DNA of 64,000 bases from Paguma larvata (GCA_030068075.1 CM057824.1:125354414-125418413), one strand, 5' to 3'. Counted from the first letter of the stretch, positions 1 through 12,045 are shown. Made by a program: numbers and translations. Notes: generated from the letters alone by a model not told the origin.

Positions 1-59
1 CCTGGTTTTTGCTTAGTCTCACAAAGTCCACCTCAAGATTTCTTAATGGTGAATTATTT

Positions 60-1660
60 GTTTCAGGGAGGAACATCATTGCGAATTTTGAAAAATTGAG
101 ATACAGCATACATAGAGAAAGCCATAAGTATATAATACGGCTCAATACATTTTTACATACATGTACACTCATGCAACAACCACCCACATCAGACCAAGCC
201 CCCAGTGCTCAGAAGGCTAACTTGTGTCCCCACTCCCCCACCCCCCTGGGGAGTATCCTCTTCACTGTCTCCCAAGGTAACTACTATTCTAACTCTATCA
301 CCATATATTAGTTCCACTTGTTTTTTATTTTAAAGCAGATCTCCCCTTTTATTCAACATTTTGTCTGTGACATTCATCCATGCTGTAATATTTCTTCTTT
401 ATTATGGTGTGGTATTCCATGATATAAATATTCTGTAATTTATTTACCCATGTACTATTGATGGACAATTGGTTTTTGTTCTGCTTTTGTTTTATTTTCC
501 ATTTCAACTGTTATGAATGAAGCTTCTCTGGACATCCTTATAGAGGTCCTTTGGTGGATATCCACATTCATTCCTCTTTGATATATAACTAAGAGTAGAA
601 AATTGGGCCATAGATTAGGTATATACTAGCAAATAATTTTCTAAAGTGGTTGCACCCATTAACACTCCTATCAGCAATGAAGGAGAATTTCAGGTGCTTC
701 ATACCACCATCAAAACTCGCTATTGTTAGTTTTCTTAAGGTTAGCTGTTCTGGTGTATGTGTTTCAATTGCACTTTTAACAATGATGAGCCACTTTTCGT
801 ATTTGTTAGCCATATTGAGACTGAAATATCTGTTCAAATCTTTAATCCATTCTTAATTAAGTTATCTGTTTTTTTATTTATTTGTAATCATTCTTTATGC
901 TCAGTTAATGAGAACTTGGAGAAGTATATAGAGGTGCACTATTACAAAAATCTTTTACCGGCCTGTGGCTTGACATTTATCCTCTTAATGCTATCACTTA
1001 ATAAACAGAAGTTTTTATTTATTAATTAAATAATAAAATTTATTTTTACTTGTTATTATTTTCTGGTTAGTAACTGTTGTATCTTAGTTAAGAAGTCTTT
1101 ACCTGTTTCAAAGGCATAAGGATATTCTCCATGTTTTATTCCAGAAGTTTAATAGCTTTTATATGTAATGTTTGTGATCTGTCTCAAATTAATTCCTATG
1201 TTTGGTGTGAGATAGAGGTCAAGGTTTTAGTTTTCGTTTTTCATTGATGTATCCAATTGACCCAGCACTATGTATTGGGAAGACCACCAATTCTCTCTTG
1301 AAGTGCAGTGGCATCCACACCACATCTTATCAAGGCACCATTTCAGTGGAGATATGCTTCTGGAATCTCTATTGTATTCCATTGGTCTTATCTATGTGCT
1401 AAAATTTACTTTTTTAAAAGTTTATCTATTTTGAGAGAGAGAGAGAGTGCAAGAGCAGGAGATCTTACCTCAAAATCATGACCTGAGCAGAAATCAAGAG
1501 TCAGATGCCTAACCTAATGAGCCACCTAGGCATCCCTACACTTTCTTAATTATATTAGCTTTAGAGCAAGTTTTGCTATCTGGTAGTGGATGTACTCCAG
1601 CACTGCTCTTTGTCTTTAATATTGCCTTGGCTCTCTTAGGTCCTCAGTATATTTTTTAAA
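60..1660 (-). mobile_element. Ancient L1 (L1M type) 3' portion, antisense
   Basis: The + strand reads as the complement of an old mammalian L1 from its 3' UTR (left) into the end of ORF2 (right). Recognisable blocks are ggtattccatgatataaat, then ttctaaagtggttgcaccca, then a tttggtgtgagatagaggtc block near 1200 and attgtattccattggtctta near 1370. The order matches L1M read backwards. Heavy substitution and several deletions show it is an inert fossil. It is interrupted by a SINE at 1411-1537, and L1-like sequence resumes at about 1538 (gttttgctatctggtagtgg). Subfamily was not determined. Confidence 0.8.
1411..1537 (-). mobile_element. Carnivore tRNA-SINE, internally deleted, nested in L1
   Basis: It has the reversed SINE layout: A/T tail side on the left (aaaagtttatctattttgag), a GA run, the gatcatgacctgag-like block, and the complement of the tRNA-like head on the right (gagccacctaggcatcc). 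It is only about 127 bp long because the central gcaggctccaggctctgag section is missing. It is heavily diverged, so it is one of the older copies here. It lies inside the antisense L1 and therefore postdates it. No clear TSD was found. Confidence 0.8.
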
Positions 1661-1674
1661 GCGTTAGACTGAAA

Positions 1675-1815
1675 ATCTAGACAGAAGTTTAACTTTCATC
1701 TTGGCTACTGTCTAGCTATGACCTTGTGAAAGACATTTAACCTCCCTCTCTGTGCTCCTCATTTGTAAAATATGCAGGGCTTAGATTAGACAAACCCAAA
1801 GCCTTTTGCATTTAT
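1675..1815 (+). mobile_element. MIR SINE fragment
   Basis: It resembles the MIR core: cttggctactgtctagctatgaccttgtgaaagacatttaacctc, followed by a cctcatttgtaaaatatgcag-like segment, in the usual sense order. It is divergent, as expected of a mammal-wide fossil. There are no intact ends or TSD. Confidence 0.65.
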
Positions 1816-2597
1816 GATTTTCTAGCCCAATTCACACAGAAAGGAAGGCAATTAATGTTCATAAATAAAACACAGGAAACCTCGCTTGGAAGTATTGTTG
1901 CTTAAACATAGCCAAATTTTCCCTCCACAAATATTTATAATGCATTTATAAAAATGCATTTGAAAGCAGGTTGAGAGACCACCTGTTTAATATAATATCA
2001 AAGAATTCACAAATTCATTAAGTTCCTAACTTGACTCTTTAAGAATGACGCCACAAAATGCACAGCTTCTATTGCAAATAAAATTTGGATATTCCTAGAA
2101 ACATTGCCTCACATATATTTCTCCATACTAGGACAGGAATTTAAGTCTGCCTTGACTGGCACCCCCCTACCACTCTGAACGCAATCTTTGGCCTCAAACC
2201 CATCCCTCATTTTATCAGGCTAGCACCACGGTGTCACACTGTTTTATTCTTGAGCATTTATCTATAGCAGTCTCCACACCTACAATGTCCTGCTGTCATT
2301 TCAACAGTTCACATCTATTAGTCTCTTTACACGTCACTGCCTGCTTGTCTTCCTGGAGTAACCCTATTTCACACTTCTTACCTTTCTTTCCACTTTGTAC
2401 TCATCCACCTGCACTGCATTTCATATTTTATCTATATACACAACTTGCATTTAACATTTTGTTCTCATCTCCCTAATTCGATTCTAAGCTGTTTTTATTT
2501 TATTTTATTCTAAGCCACCTTGTCGCATGAGGACCATTGTGTCTCGTGTTTCGCGATCATATCCAGGTGGTTGGGAAGAACTGTTGTTGGAAAGGCT
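1816..2597. other. No gene seen; unique AT-rich DNA
   Basis: This has no repeat I can name with confidence. A pyrimidine-rich stretch at 2230-2480 gives a chance 81-codon frame without coding character. A short (TTTTA)n run lies near 2493-2510. Two CpGs (tgtcgcatg, tttcgcgatc) sit at 2520-2560, but there is no CpG island. Confidence 0.5.
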
Positions 2598-2700
2598 GTG
2601 AGTGCTTCCTCTCTGCCAGTCATATGTGTGACCTCATTTCACAGTGGTCAAGTGAAGTAGTCAGTGTCCCTCTCATTTTATAATTGAGAAAATGTTTATA
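2598..2700 (-). mobile_element. MIR SINE fragment, antisense
   Basis: The sequence tgagtgcttcctctctgcca followed by catttcac and an attttataattgagaaaatg block matches the reverse complement of a MIR (the usual reading is tgagcacttactatgtgcca, then ccattttacagatgaggaaa). It is short and diverged. Confidence 0.55.
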
Positions 2701-2829
2701 ACAATCAGGTAACATCTTCAATGTTACTTACTGTGTCTGAGTCTCTTCTTCCGTCAGGGACAGGGGCGTGGGAACTAATCGGATTAGTGGTACAGCTAGC
2801 AATTGAGGGTTAGGGGACAGGTCTTAAAG

Positions 2830-3364
2830 GGCACAGACTAGAAACAAGGTATTCATCCCAGAGACAAGAGACACTGGGGCTGGATAAAGGACTTAAGAAA
2901 GAAGTAATCAAATCTGGTCAAGGTCCGGGCCAAGAGATTTAAGATGGAGGCCAAACGCAGAAGATCAGAGTTTGAAATAGAGAGGTGAGATGGAGCAAAT
3001 TCTGGTTTGAAACACAGGGACGGGACTGAAAGAAGGGGGTGGTGCCGCAGCAGAAACGAGAACAGGTAATTAACAGGCATTTCCTGGCCAAAAAATTGAT
3101 AAATGCATAAGCACATAAATAAATGCCTTACAAGGAATAAATAAGCGAGAGTCATCAAAAACTTATTTGGAGATTTGAAACCTGGAAAATGCAAAATGTG
3201 AATCCCAATTTACAGAATTATGGAAGTCAGGAGAAAATAAAAGCTTGAGTTGTGCACGTCGAGATAGATTTTAGATGTGGGACATCCCAGCGGGGAATGT
3301 CCAATATGCAAATGAAAGCGTGTAGAGCTCAGGGAGTAGAGATGAGAGTTTGCAGTTTGCAGCC
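2830..3364 (-). mobile_element. Probable L2 LINE body fragment, antisense
   Basis: The stretch around 3275-3350 (gtgggacatcccagcgggga, then tagagctcagggagtagaga) resembles the reverse complement of an internal L2 segment, the gtgggacatccaggtggaga / ggagctcaggggagag block. The purine-rich stretch before it fits the same reading but is more decayed. There is no frame left. The left boundary is an estimate. Confidence 0.45.
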
Positions 3365-3580
3365 TACGAAGTGCTTTACATGCTTCGCCTTTTTCTCAAA
3401 CAAACAAACAAACAAACAAAACAACTAAGCACACTGGAAACTAAAACTAAAGAAATTGGATTTAAGAGACATTAAGTGACTTTCCCAAAGTGATGCAGCT
3501 AATAAGTAGGTGATCCAGAATACAAACACAGGATTCTAATCATAAAGTTCAGTGCTCATGTTATTCCATCATACCACTCC
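3365..3580 (-). mobile_element. MIR SINE, antisense, with a (CAAA)n insert
   Basis: An antisense MIR order is visible: gaagtgctttacatgcttc, then ttaagtgactttcccaaagtg, then atgcagctaataagtagg. A CAAA run at 3397-3421 separates the first block from the rest. The element ends vaguely before the poly-C run near 3582. Confidence 0.6.
3397..3421 (+). repeat. (CAAA)n microsatellite
   Basis: Six perfect CAAA units sit inside the antisense MIR. Confidence 0.9.
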
Positions 3581-4148
3581 TCCCCCCCCCATATGAATGA
3601 ATAAACCATCCAAAATAGAGGGTTTCAGATAATATGATTTTGTTCAGGCCACACATATGATAACGTCTTATGCTAATGAGCATAGCTTTAGGTAACAAAG
3701 AACTGAAATTTATTAGACACAGCTAGTTGACCTCCCCCTTGGTTAAAGATATTTCTTTCACTCATTTCAAGAGTTACTTGCTTGCTGCAATCTGCCAGCT
3801 GGTATGGACATAGCTGACAGCATCACCTGCCTGCCAAAAAAATACATGTGCTGAAGGCTGTTAAGTGGATTAAAATTTTGTGCCACAAAGTAATGCCCAA
3901 AGCGTAGTCAACGTTTTCACCTCAGCCGAAGAGGTTTCTAAAAACTCAAAAACAGAAAGAACACACTTAACAAAGCTTCATGAGCTAGACGATGTAAAAG
4001 AAATTACACAATATACAGGCAAAGAAAGTAAATACCTGAAAATTTGCCAAGTAGCTGGAAACGAGAGTCGAGAAAAAAAAATCTGAGTACCACTGATTTC
4101 CTAGAATAGTCAGAGAGTTAAAAAGAAAAAAGTAAAATAAACTAAATT

Positions 4149-4362
4149 ATGTATTAGTTATCTATTGTAGCAGAACTGGCACCTTAATTCTTCTGCGTTC
4201 TGTCTGCCGAAGGAAGTCAAAATTTAAGCCCAGATTCAAGGTATGTGGAGACAGATGCTTCCTTTAAATGGAAGAAGCTGCAAAGTCACATCGCAATGGA
4301 TGTGGACACCAGTGGCAAGGACAATTAGAACCATTTTGTAACTGGTCTACCACGACCAGTAA
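4149..4362 (+). mobile_element. Old TG...CA interspersed repeat, internally deleted
   Basis: It opens with tgtattagttatctattgta and closes with a gaagctgcaaagtcacatcg / ttttgtaactggtctacca section. Both are the ends of a common mammalian LTR-like repeat whose family name I cannot give with certainty. The middle, usually several hundred bases, is missing. The element at 60717-61040 appears to be the internal part of the same family. Confidence 0.4.
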
Positions 4363-4364
4363 CT

Positions 4365-4485
4365 AGATGTTTGATTTTAGGCAGTTCAGTTCACCTCGTT
4401 TGGCCTGTGTCCTTATCTCTAAAATAAGGATGAGGACCAGATGGTCCCTGGGACTCCTCGCCGTTCTCTAATTCTAATGCAATGG
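4365..4485 (+). mobile_element. MIR SINE fragment
   Basis: The segment gattttaggcagttcagttcacctcgtttggcc, then ccttatctctaaaataagg, matches the sense MIR core (gaccttgggcaagttacttaacctct / cctcatctgtaaaatgggg). It is about 30% diverged by eye. Confidence 0.65.
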
Positions 4486-6659
4486 TTTCCAAAACTGCCT
4501 TTAAGGCAAATTGGAATGTTTATAGGTAACTCAAAGAAAAAGAAAATCTACATGTAAAGTGTCATGTAGTTGCTTAGCTAAACTCACTTACACATATAAA
4601 GTCACTTATTAAAATGCAAAAGGGCCATATACAATATAGAAGTGACAGAGAATGTCATAAAATCAAACAACATTATAGTATTGCCAGTTGGAAATATTTG
4701 AAAATTGCTAGTTTAGCCATTTGACAATGCTAATATACCTCATCTACTATGATTAAAAATAATCTATGCTGGAAATTGAACTGTCCATTTCATGTCCTAA
4801 ATGACCCAATTTGACACTGGCTCATCACCAATATTCTACCGTGTAGATTTGTCTTCATCAATAACTCAGGGTGTGAAAGTCCCTAATGTTAAAAATACTT
4901 GATTACCTATTAATATCGTTTGAATTAAGTGGTTAATCTCTTCACCTTCAATTTTACTTGGATAATAAATATTCAACCAATTTTATGAAGCCCAAACTTT
5001 ACCCAGTAAAAGAAGGAAGTCAGTCAACCAGTCAGCTAGTCAACTGTGCTTCCTGTTTTAAAATGCAGAAAAGTAGCCTACTTATTAGAAACCCCAACTA
5101 CAAGAAAGGACAAAATGCTTTACTTTTCTTAGACTGGTGGGGAACCAATGGCTAAAATAGAAAGTGTCATTGCCCAGAAATAAAAACTAGCCTTCTTAGA
5201 AAGCTAAAAAAAGTTTTAATATTTTCCATTGGTGTAACTTACAAATATCTGCATACTCTGTTTTTCTACAGGAAACATGGTTGAAATGTCAAAACTACTG
5301 GAATCTGGAGATTACTTTAATTAAATCTTGCCTTACTTTACTTAAAGCAGGCTAAAGAAGTTAACCCTAACCACTCCCATCGGTAAGAAAGAACATGTCT
5401 GAATTCAGCACATGTTGTACCTTAAGAAGCTCTACTGTCAGACAAGAATGAGGAAACGCTCAGATCTAAATGGAGCTGTTGGTGTAAGAAACCATTTCCT
5501 TGATATCTGCATGGTCATCATCTTATTTCGCAGGGCCCAGACAGCTGTCTCTTGAACTTTAGGAAAGTAGACACCAAAAAGAAGGTCTGAAAAACTAAAA
5601 TCAACTAAGCCTGTACATAGGAGACAAGGTCAAGCAGAGCTGTCGTTAGGATTAATTTTGAGAGCTCTGGGTTTGTTTGATTGTTTGTTTTTGCAGGAGT
5701 GGATGTTAGGGTAATTCTACCTACATCTTAGGTGAAAGGTAGAGAAGTCAGTAAGTCAGTGTAAAGTTAACAGCCTGCTTTATTAAAACCTAGAGCATTC
5801 ATTGACTTTTTCCTGCTGGAGTGATGAGTAGTAATCTACATACATGATGTAGTCTTCATATTTTCAAAATATAGAAAATTTAGACGACACAATTTAGATG
5901 ACATTAGCAAACAGAAATTGCAACACACAAAAAAAAGCATTTTAGAAAGTAAACTCATTTTATTTGCATTCTTCTTTCTATTGCTTCCAAAAATGTCTAA
6001 AAATCATTAGCATCATAAACTTTACAGTCCCATTTCCCAAATTGGCTCCCTTCTTTCCCCACTCCTAGTCCTTGTTATATTCCCCTTCTGTTTCTACAGG
6101 GCACAGCTGAAGACCTGAGGTTGCATCTGCAAAAGCACTCTGACTTCCATCATGAATGTGAGTTCTCAGGAATGCCTACCCAAATGATTGGAAGAAGGAA
6201 TTTGGAACATGACATTTCTCTTAGAGCAGTTCCTGACTTCCTTCATTCTTTCATGTATCTGGCATATGAACAATTGCTCTTTACCTTGACAGTGTGAGGT
6301 TAAACTCCTCACTGTGTTCGGGCTTTCATCTCTGCCCCACCATCTCTTCCAGAACAAAGACCTTATATTACTAACTGATATATTTTCAGCCTTTTCACCT
6401 GTACTTGTTCTGTCACTGTAGTCTGTACAGCTGCTCAAGCCATCCTGTTTTTAAAAACACCCTCTATGACCCTAAGCTTCCTTCCATCAACCATCGCTCT
6501 CTTTCTCCTTCCTCTCACAGCCAAGTTATTCCAAAAACTAGTTTATAATCATTTGGTCATATCATTTATTTTTAATCTGCTCCAATCAGAATTCTGACCC
6601 CATCATTTTGGATGCAAAGTGATTTGCAGGAGGTTTTTATGATTCAAAATTTCCCAATT
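4486..6659. other. No gene seen; mostly unique AT-rich DNA
   Basis: About 2.2 kb carry no repeat I can name. Chance frames occur at 4958-5155 (65 codons) and 6166-6438 on the minus strand (90 codons), with no splice-site context or recognisable product. A pyrimidine-rich segment at 6240-6600 may be a decayed upstream part of the L2 that follows. Confidence 0.45.
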
Positions 6660-7045
6660 CAATAGACACATTGATTGTGATATCAACTCTGCAGCTCTTG
6701 GCACAGTCGATTGCTCCTTCCCTCCTGGAAGGGCTAACCCTTTCTCCTGGACTTCTATTATTCCTTTGACTATTCCCTCTCAGTGTTCCCTAAGACCTCA
6801 ATTCTGCCTTCCCACCTACTGCCATAACATCTCAGCAGTACCTCCACATCTATCTCCACCTTCCAACCCCCTAGTGCCTTAATTCAGCCTTTACCATCTT
6901 TCCTCAGACTCTCTAGCAAATTCTCTCCTCACTGGTCTTGCTGCCTCTTCTCTCTCTCACCTCTACTTCATTTATCTCATTCCAACCAGTGTGATCTCTC
7001 AAGTTTACTTTTATCTGAAACATCTGAACCCCTTCCTAGCATTCC
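6660..7045 (+). mobile_element. L2 LINE, reverse-transcriptase region (left half)
   Basis: At about 6687-6712, ctctgcagctcttggcacag then tcgattgctcc reads as a decayed form of the L2 RT motif region (L-S-A-A-x-x-T-V-D). Downstream C/T-rich sequence follows the L2 order toward the 3' end. L2 belongs to a LINE clade long extinct in placental mammals, so this is a fossil. It is broken at about 7045 by an LTR-like repeat, and related sequence resumes near 7490. Confidence 0.6.
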
Positions 7046-7475
7046 TTGTTATGTTGTGTTAGCTGCAATTTCTCTAGAAAGCAGACCTTCACATAAAGGT
7101 TGATGTGCTGATAGTTTATTTGGGAACACAAAGAATAAATAAGGGAATGAGGACCTGATAGAGAGACAGGAAGACTGGGTGACTGAAGCTTACTAGTTGG
7201 GGAAATGCTGCAAAACCCACGTCTCAGTCATTTCACTGTAGGGGGAAGTTTGCTGGGTGCATACATATCAACTTCATTCAGTCTGCTCCTGGGATGGGGA
7301 TTTCGCTCCCTTGGGACTTCTGGCCTGCCAGGAGTGGCCAAAGTGACCTTCCACAGATCAAGTAAAACCCCCAGGCACAGCTCGAAGTCAGCACTAGCTT
7401 ACCAGTGTAAGCTGGTAAAGTACAAAGGATATGAGTGAGGCTCTGACAGCATCCGCTACAAAGAGCTTACAAATG
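7046..7475 (+). mobile_element. LTR-like repeat inserted in L2 (family uncertain)
   Basis: It begins tgtgttagctgcaatttctc, then tagaaagcagaccttcacat, a form resembling ERVL-related LTRs (tgt(a/g)ttagt...tctccagaagcagacc). It is about 430 bp and splits two stretches of L2. A similar opening (tgtattagttgagtgctctc) occurs at 21282, possibly a second member. No TSD could be fixed, so the class is tentative. Confidence 0.35.
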
Positions 7476-7815
7476 TCATTTACTTTCTTTATAGCGCGTC
7501 TTGTTAACTTACCTCTGGTATCACCCTGCCTCTCCTTCTTCTTGCACATAATGCTCACAACAATCAGGAAAAACTTTGATCTTGTGTGATGCGTTGCTCT
7601 GATCTGTGCTTCTCTAGAATGCCCTTCTTTCTTTACTTATTGACACTTGATAGTTTAACAATCATCTCAATTGTTATCTCTGTCATTAATCTAGTCCTGA
7701 CACTCCCACAAGTACTAACAAATACTTCCCTTGAATCCCCACTGTGAACTGTACACGTATCAATCCTACAACCTTGAACACTTCTCTGTAGGTTATGTGT
7801 TTGTCGACAGTACTA
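7476..7815 (+). mobile_element. L2 LINE, 3' half
   Basis: Sequence such as tctagaatgcccttctttc and gacactcccacaagtactaa follows the 3' section of L2 in sense order, continuing the element broken at 7045. It is degenerate throughout. Confidence 0.45.
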
Positions 7816-8872
7816 AATAAATTGTTTGAACTAGAGCAGTAAACTACAAATACAAAATAAGATCATTTATTTTAGGTAAGTAACTGTTTGTAATGAAGTT
7901 GCCTACTATGCAGATTTACCGTGTTTAACAAAGATAATTCCTGAAGATATAACAAAAATTCAAAGGTATTAAAGTTAAGCAATAGACTTGGACATTCCAT
8001 TCTGAGAATTAAAACATTTCATAAAATTCCTAATTCTATCTTGCCTTTGGAAAACACTCACTTTTATGAAATAATAAGAAAAATGCAGCAACAGAAAATA
8101 TCGAGATAATTGGCCAGCCCCCATCCCTGCCCCAACACACCTACACTACACAGACCAAAATGGTAATGCAGCCCAAAAGGAACTCATGACCCTGGGGCAG
8201 CCTCACCTAACAGGGGTTGGGGATATTTCTTAGTTAGATGATGGCAGCCGCCTGTATCTGTCAGATCAGAGATCGATTTAGGGCTTCCTGATAGAATATA
8301 TACGAACACGGGTCATGCAAAACCTGAAAGTTGCAATAGCAAGGAGCATTTGGATCATAAGGAGTCATCTCTGGAAGGTTTGTCAGCTTATTACCGTCAG
8401 AACAAATAGATCAACATGAGCTCTTAAAGCCAAAATCCAAATCTTCAACTCACAGAAATGTGGGCAATAAAGTAGAAATAAATTTTTTCAATAAATTACC
8501 TTATTTGTGTGTTGGGAGGGCATATCTTGATCTAATGTATATATTCTCAGGCCTTTTGAGGTGTAATAGAAAGAACACAAAACTTGCATAGAAGACCTTA
8601 GCATCTGCGTACGCGGCATCTCCTCTCAGAAGACAGCATAATATCTGCCATTTTAAGAATTGGGCAAGGATCTTAATTTTTAGTTGTCTTTTATCAGCCT
8701 GCTGTCTCAAATCCAACCAAATATTGAGTAAGGAGAATACTGATACTGAATGGAAAGAGTTTAAAGCAGTGCCATGCAACCCTCACTGGACATTAGAAGA
8801 ACCTCAGAAATTTTTAAAGCCTAGAGATACTTGGCCTCATCTGAGACTAATTAAAACAGATAAGGAACGAAT
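7816..8872. other. No gene seen; unique DNA
   Basis: No named repeat. A more GC-rich, better-preserved-looking segment lies at 8110-8330 (several CpGs, e.g. gatcgattt and acgaacacgggtc). It is a modest candidate for a conserved non-coding element, but nothing identifies it. Confidence 0.4.
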
Positions 8873-8985
8873 GAAGGAAGGAGGGAAGAAAGGAAAGAAG
8901 GAAGGAAGGAAGGAAGAAAGGAAGGCAGGAAGGCAGGAAGGCAGGAAGGAAGGAAGGAAGGAAGGAGGCAGGGAGGGAGGGAAGT
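8873..8985 (+). repeat. (GGAA)n imperfect microsatellite
   Basis: About 110 bp of GGAA units are interrupted by GGCA, GAAA and GGGA variants. Three ggaaggca units in a row indicate expansion of a variant repeat. The strand asymmetry is complete: one strand is pure purine. Long frames on both strands here are translations of the repeat. Confidence 0.95.
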
Positions 8986-9639
8986 AAAGAAAGAAGGGGA
9001 TGGGATCTGTTCCTTAAATTTAGCAAGGGCAGAAATCTAAATAAAATCCAAAAGGGAAAAATTCTGACTAGTGAAACTCTGAGCTTCTGACTCACCTAAA
9101 GCCTCAGCCTGCGCTACACTGAAATGACTTCTTATGGAGTTTTGAAGTCAGTTAGTTCTATACCTCTTATTTTCTGGGCCACTTCACTCTCCACTATACC
9201 CAATTAATTCTTTTTTACAATACTACATTCATAATAGACCTCAAATCCGAGGCCACGATCACTTCTGCTCTATGTCAAAGACCAGCGTTTTAGTGTATAC
9301 CTCCATAATTATTCACCAGACTCTCTGCACCCATCTCTTAATTGAATGTCTATACCCCAGGTATCCTATGTACACCACTCTCTACAGCACCAGCAAACTC
9401 CTTCCTCTGCTGAGAGATCTGGACATACTTCTCTCCAACTTAAGTCCATGCTTCTTCTTCATCTGAAGTACTGGTTTTAATCTTGAGACTTGAAAGCTTT
9501 CTGAAATCTGTATGAATTTGAGTTTTTCTGTGTGACTGTTCATTTTTCTTAGGAGAAGTTGCTCTGTTTCCTTCAAATTCAGAAACAGGCCTGAAATACA
9601 ATCACAGTTAATATCTTCAGGACAAAGTCACAGATCTAA
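8986..9639. other. No gene seen; unique DNA
   Basis: No named repeat. A C/T-rich segment at 9230-9470 resembles decayed L2 weakly, but not enough to call. Confidence 0.4.
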
Positions 9640-10140
9640 AAAAAGCCCAAGACCCCTCGTGATCTAGCCCCAATAGCCTCTGCCATCCCAGTGTTACCAT
9701 CTGTCCTGCACACTTTATTCCCAGTCATAGAAAACACCTTTTAATTTCCTGAACGCACCAACTCTCCGACTTTTTCATGTTTTTGCACATCCCGCTTCTC
9801 CTTCTGGAGTGCTCTGGCCTCTCCAACATCACTCATTACCTAATTTCAACTCCCTTTTCAAAACTTAACTTAGAGGTCCCTTTTTTTGTGAAGCCCTCCC
9901 TGTCCTCACCTTGCTAGCATGCAATTGATACCTTTCTTTTAGGTTGCTATGGTACCTGGATAGCTCTACCATGGCACTAATCAAATAATATCATAGGTAT
10001 CCATCTATAGAGCTGTCCCATTGTGAAGAGTGAGCTTCCAGAACACAGAGGTAATTATTTTATTTGTGTGGGTAATCTCAGTGCCCAGAGGTGTCTAGCA
10101 TAAGTGGTACTCAGTCAAAGTTTGAAGAATGAAAAACATA
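9640..10140 (+). mobile_element. L2 LINE, 3' end
   Basis: This is the clearest L2 in the left half. It has gatctagccccaatagcctc (usual gatctggcccc...cctc), then cttctggagtgctctggcc, then ctcagtgcccagaggtgtct, and it ends near gtttgaagaatgaaa, the L2 3' terminus (usual gtttgttgaatgaat). The order is sense and nearly continuous for 500 bp. Confidence 0.8.
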
Positions 10141-10660
10141 AAGGCTGCTGAGCAAGAAGATGGAGACAGAAAGCTTCAGGGCCATGTTTCAATCAAGGAA
10201 ATTGTACCCCGGGCAATAAGTAATTAATAGCAGGCATTTGGCAGAGCATGTTGCTGGGAGTGAACCCCATTAGAAATATGAATGATAGAAAGTTTGTACT
10301 AAAAGTTCCCTCTGAACAATTACATAAGCAGAGGCCAAGCATTGCCCTACTTGTAGCAAAAGGAACCTGAAACAAGGAAGTAACATCTCAGGATGGAATC
10401 ACATGTTACCCAAGAAGTTTGGCAGAATTTGAGCAGAAAAAAAAATTAACAATCAAAACTAACCCTGAGCAAAATTCTTCTCTCAGTTCTAATCGCCTAT
10501 ATAGGGCCATTTGCTCCCAAGACAAGACTGGAAATTAATATTAGAAATAATGACCATTCAGTTTATTGTAGTAATAGTGCTGGGTTTTATTATATCTTAA
10601 GTTGTAGATACAGTAGTTCCTTATCCATAGTTATTCTTAACAAATCACTTTGTTGTTTTT
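10141..10660. other. No gene seen; unique DNA
   Basis: Nothing recognisable apart from short A-runs (near 10438-10446). Confidence 0.4.
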
Positions 10661-10672
10661 TAAAATCTCCAG

Positions 10673-10864
10673 CTGAAATTCTTTATTTTTGAGAGTGAGT
10701 CGGGGAGGGGCAGAGAGACAGGAAGATAGAGAAAATCCCAAGCAGACTCAACACTGTCAGCACAGAGCCTGACATGGGGCTCAAACTCATGAAATGTGAG
10801 ATCATGACCTGAGTCGAAATCAGGAGTTGGATGCTTACTAGACAGAGCCTACCAGGATCCCCAA
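10673..10864 (-). mobile_element. Carnivore tRNA-SINE with 12-bp TSD
   Basis: Antisense SINE with the gagggg/cagagagacagg block, the complement of the ctgtgctgacag block (ctgtcagcacagagcctgac) and a degraded head (gagcctaccaggatcccc). Identical direct repeats taaaatctccag flank it at 10661-10672 and 10865-10876. They fix both ends and show insertion by L1-type target-primed reverse transcription. Confidence 0.92.
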
Positions 10865-10876
10865 TAAAATCTCCAG

Positions 10877-11545
10877 TTTAAAGAAAACCTGACTATCACA
10901 ATCAAGACCCCACACCCTACACACAAGAGTAAGGGAAACCAAGTAAGCAACAGGACTTAGTGACTACTTCTATAACAAGATACATCCCTGCAACATGTTA
11001 TATTTGTACTCTCTTAGAGTGTCCCTTAAATCTCTTAAAAGGGACTTAAGAAAAGAAGATCATGCATAATGACCTAAATAATAAAGAGAGAGAAGGTAAA
11101 GCACCTGAGGCTGCAGGTGGGATATTGTTTCTGTTGGGCTAGGAAAGAGTTTTAGGAGCTAGAAGAATAGCAGGGGAGACCTTTGTGAGTACCACTCCAA
11201 GGAGAAGTGACATGGGAAGAAATGAGGGAAAGAGGGTGTTCAGAAATGTTGCAACTCTTATTTCAAGATTCTGAATGTCCTCACCCTTTGGTTTTTCTGC
11301 AAGGGGTTGCTATACAGAAGCTTAAAATGCTTTGTAAGTATTCCTGATAAGGGACTAATGTCTCTTCAAAAACAACACTTGATGGTTGGACTGTTTGTAG
11401 GTTAACATTTGCAATTTTAGATGTTTTCTAAATTGCTATGATATCTTTCTGATACACCAAACTTATGCAGCCTTTGACAAATAACACAGTTGGCTTGCCC
11501 ACATTCTATTCCATTCCTTGTTCTCTGACCTTCTGTCTAAGCTGG
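10877..11545. other. No gene seen; unique DNA
   Basis: No repeat recognised. A purine-rich segment at 11070-11240 has no identifiable origin. Confidence 0.4.
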
Positions 11546-11549
11546 GAGA

Positions 11550-11740
11550 ACAATGATTGAAAGCACAGGCTGTGGATCCAGACTTGCTTACTACGAGAGT
11601 GACCATGGGCAGGTTATGAGTCTTAGATTCCTTATCTATCTAAAGGCATCATAATAGCTCCTTGCAGTCTTGTTATGAGGATTAATAGAGTTACTATTAA
11701 AGTCAAGCTCTTAAATTATTCCTAGAACATTATGAGTTTT
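11550..11740 (+). mobile_element. MIR SINE
   Basis: A nearly full-length MIR in sense order: aaagcacaggctgtggatcc, agagtgaccatgggcaggtt, agattccttatctatctaaa, then ttgttatgaggattaatag. Confidence 0.8.
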
Positions 11741-11814
11741 CTGTGTGGTTGTTAAATAAACCAGCTTTGGAAAGGTAAAGCAAGGCATTGAATAAACTGC
11801 ACCTTTACAGTGAA

Positions 11815-12045
11815 TAAAGAAACATTTATGGAATGCCCACCATGTTCCTTAAACACATCTGCTCATCCCCTCGGTAATGTCAACAATGACACCGGGAAAA
11901 AGGTTATCATTGCTGTCTCCACCCCAAAGTGAGGAAAATAAATCAAAGCCAGGGGATATGTTCATATCTCACACACCAAGTAAGAGGTAGAGCTAAGCTT
12001 CCTCAAACCCAGGATTCTGTCTCCTCGCTAGCTCTAAAGGACCCT
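11815..12045 (-). mobile_element. MIR SINE, antisense
   Basis: It reads acatttatggaatgcccacc, then aagtgaggaaaataaatcaa, then ccaagtaagaggtagagcta and caggattctgtctcc, the reverse complement of MIR in proper order. It lies about 75 bp from the preceding sense MIR and is a separate insertion. Confidence 0.75.

Noticed and set aside
8847..9095. Frame with repeated FLPS residues on the minus strand and KEGR on the plus strand
   Set aside because: Direct translation of the GGAA microsatellite.
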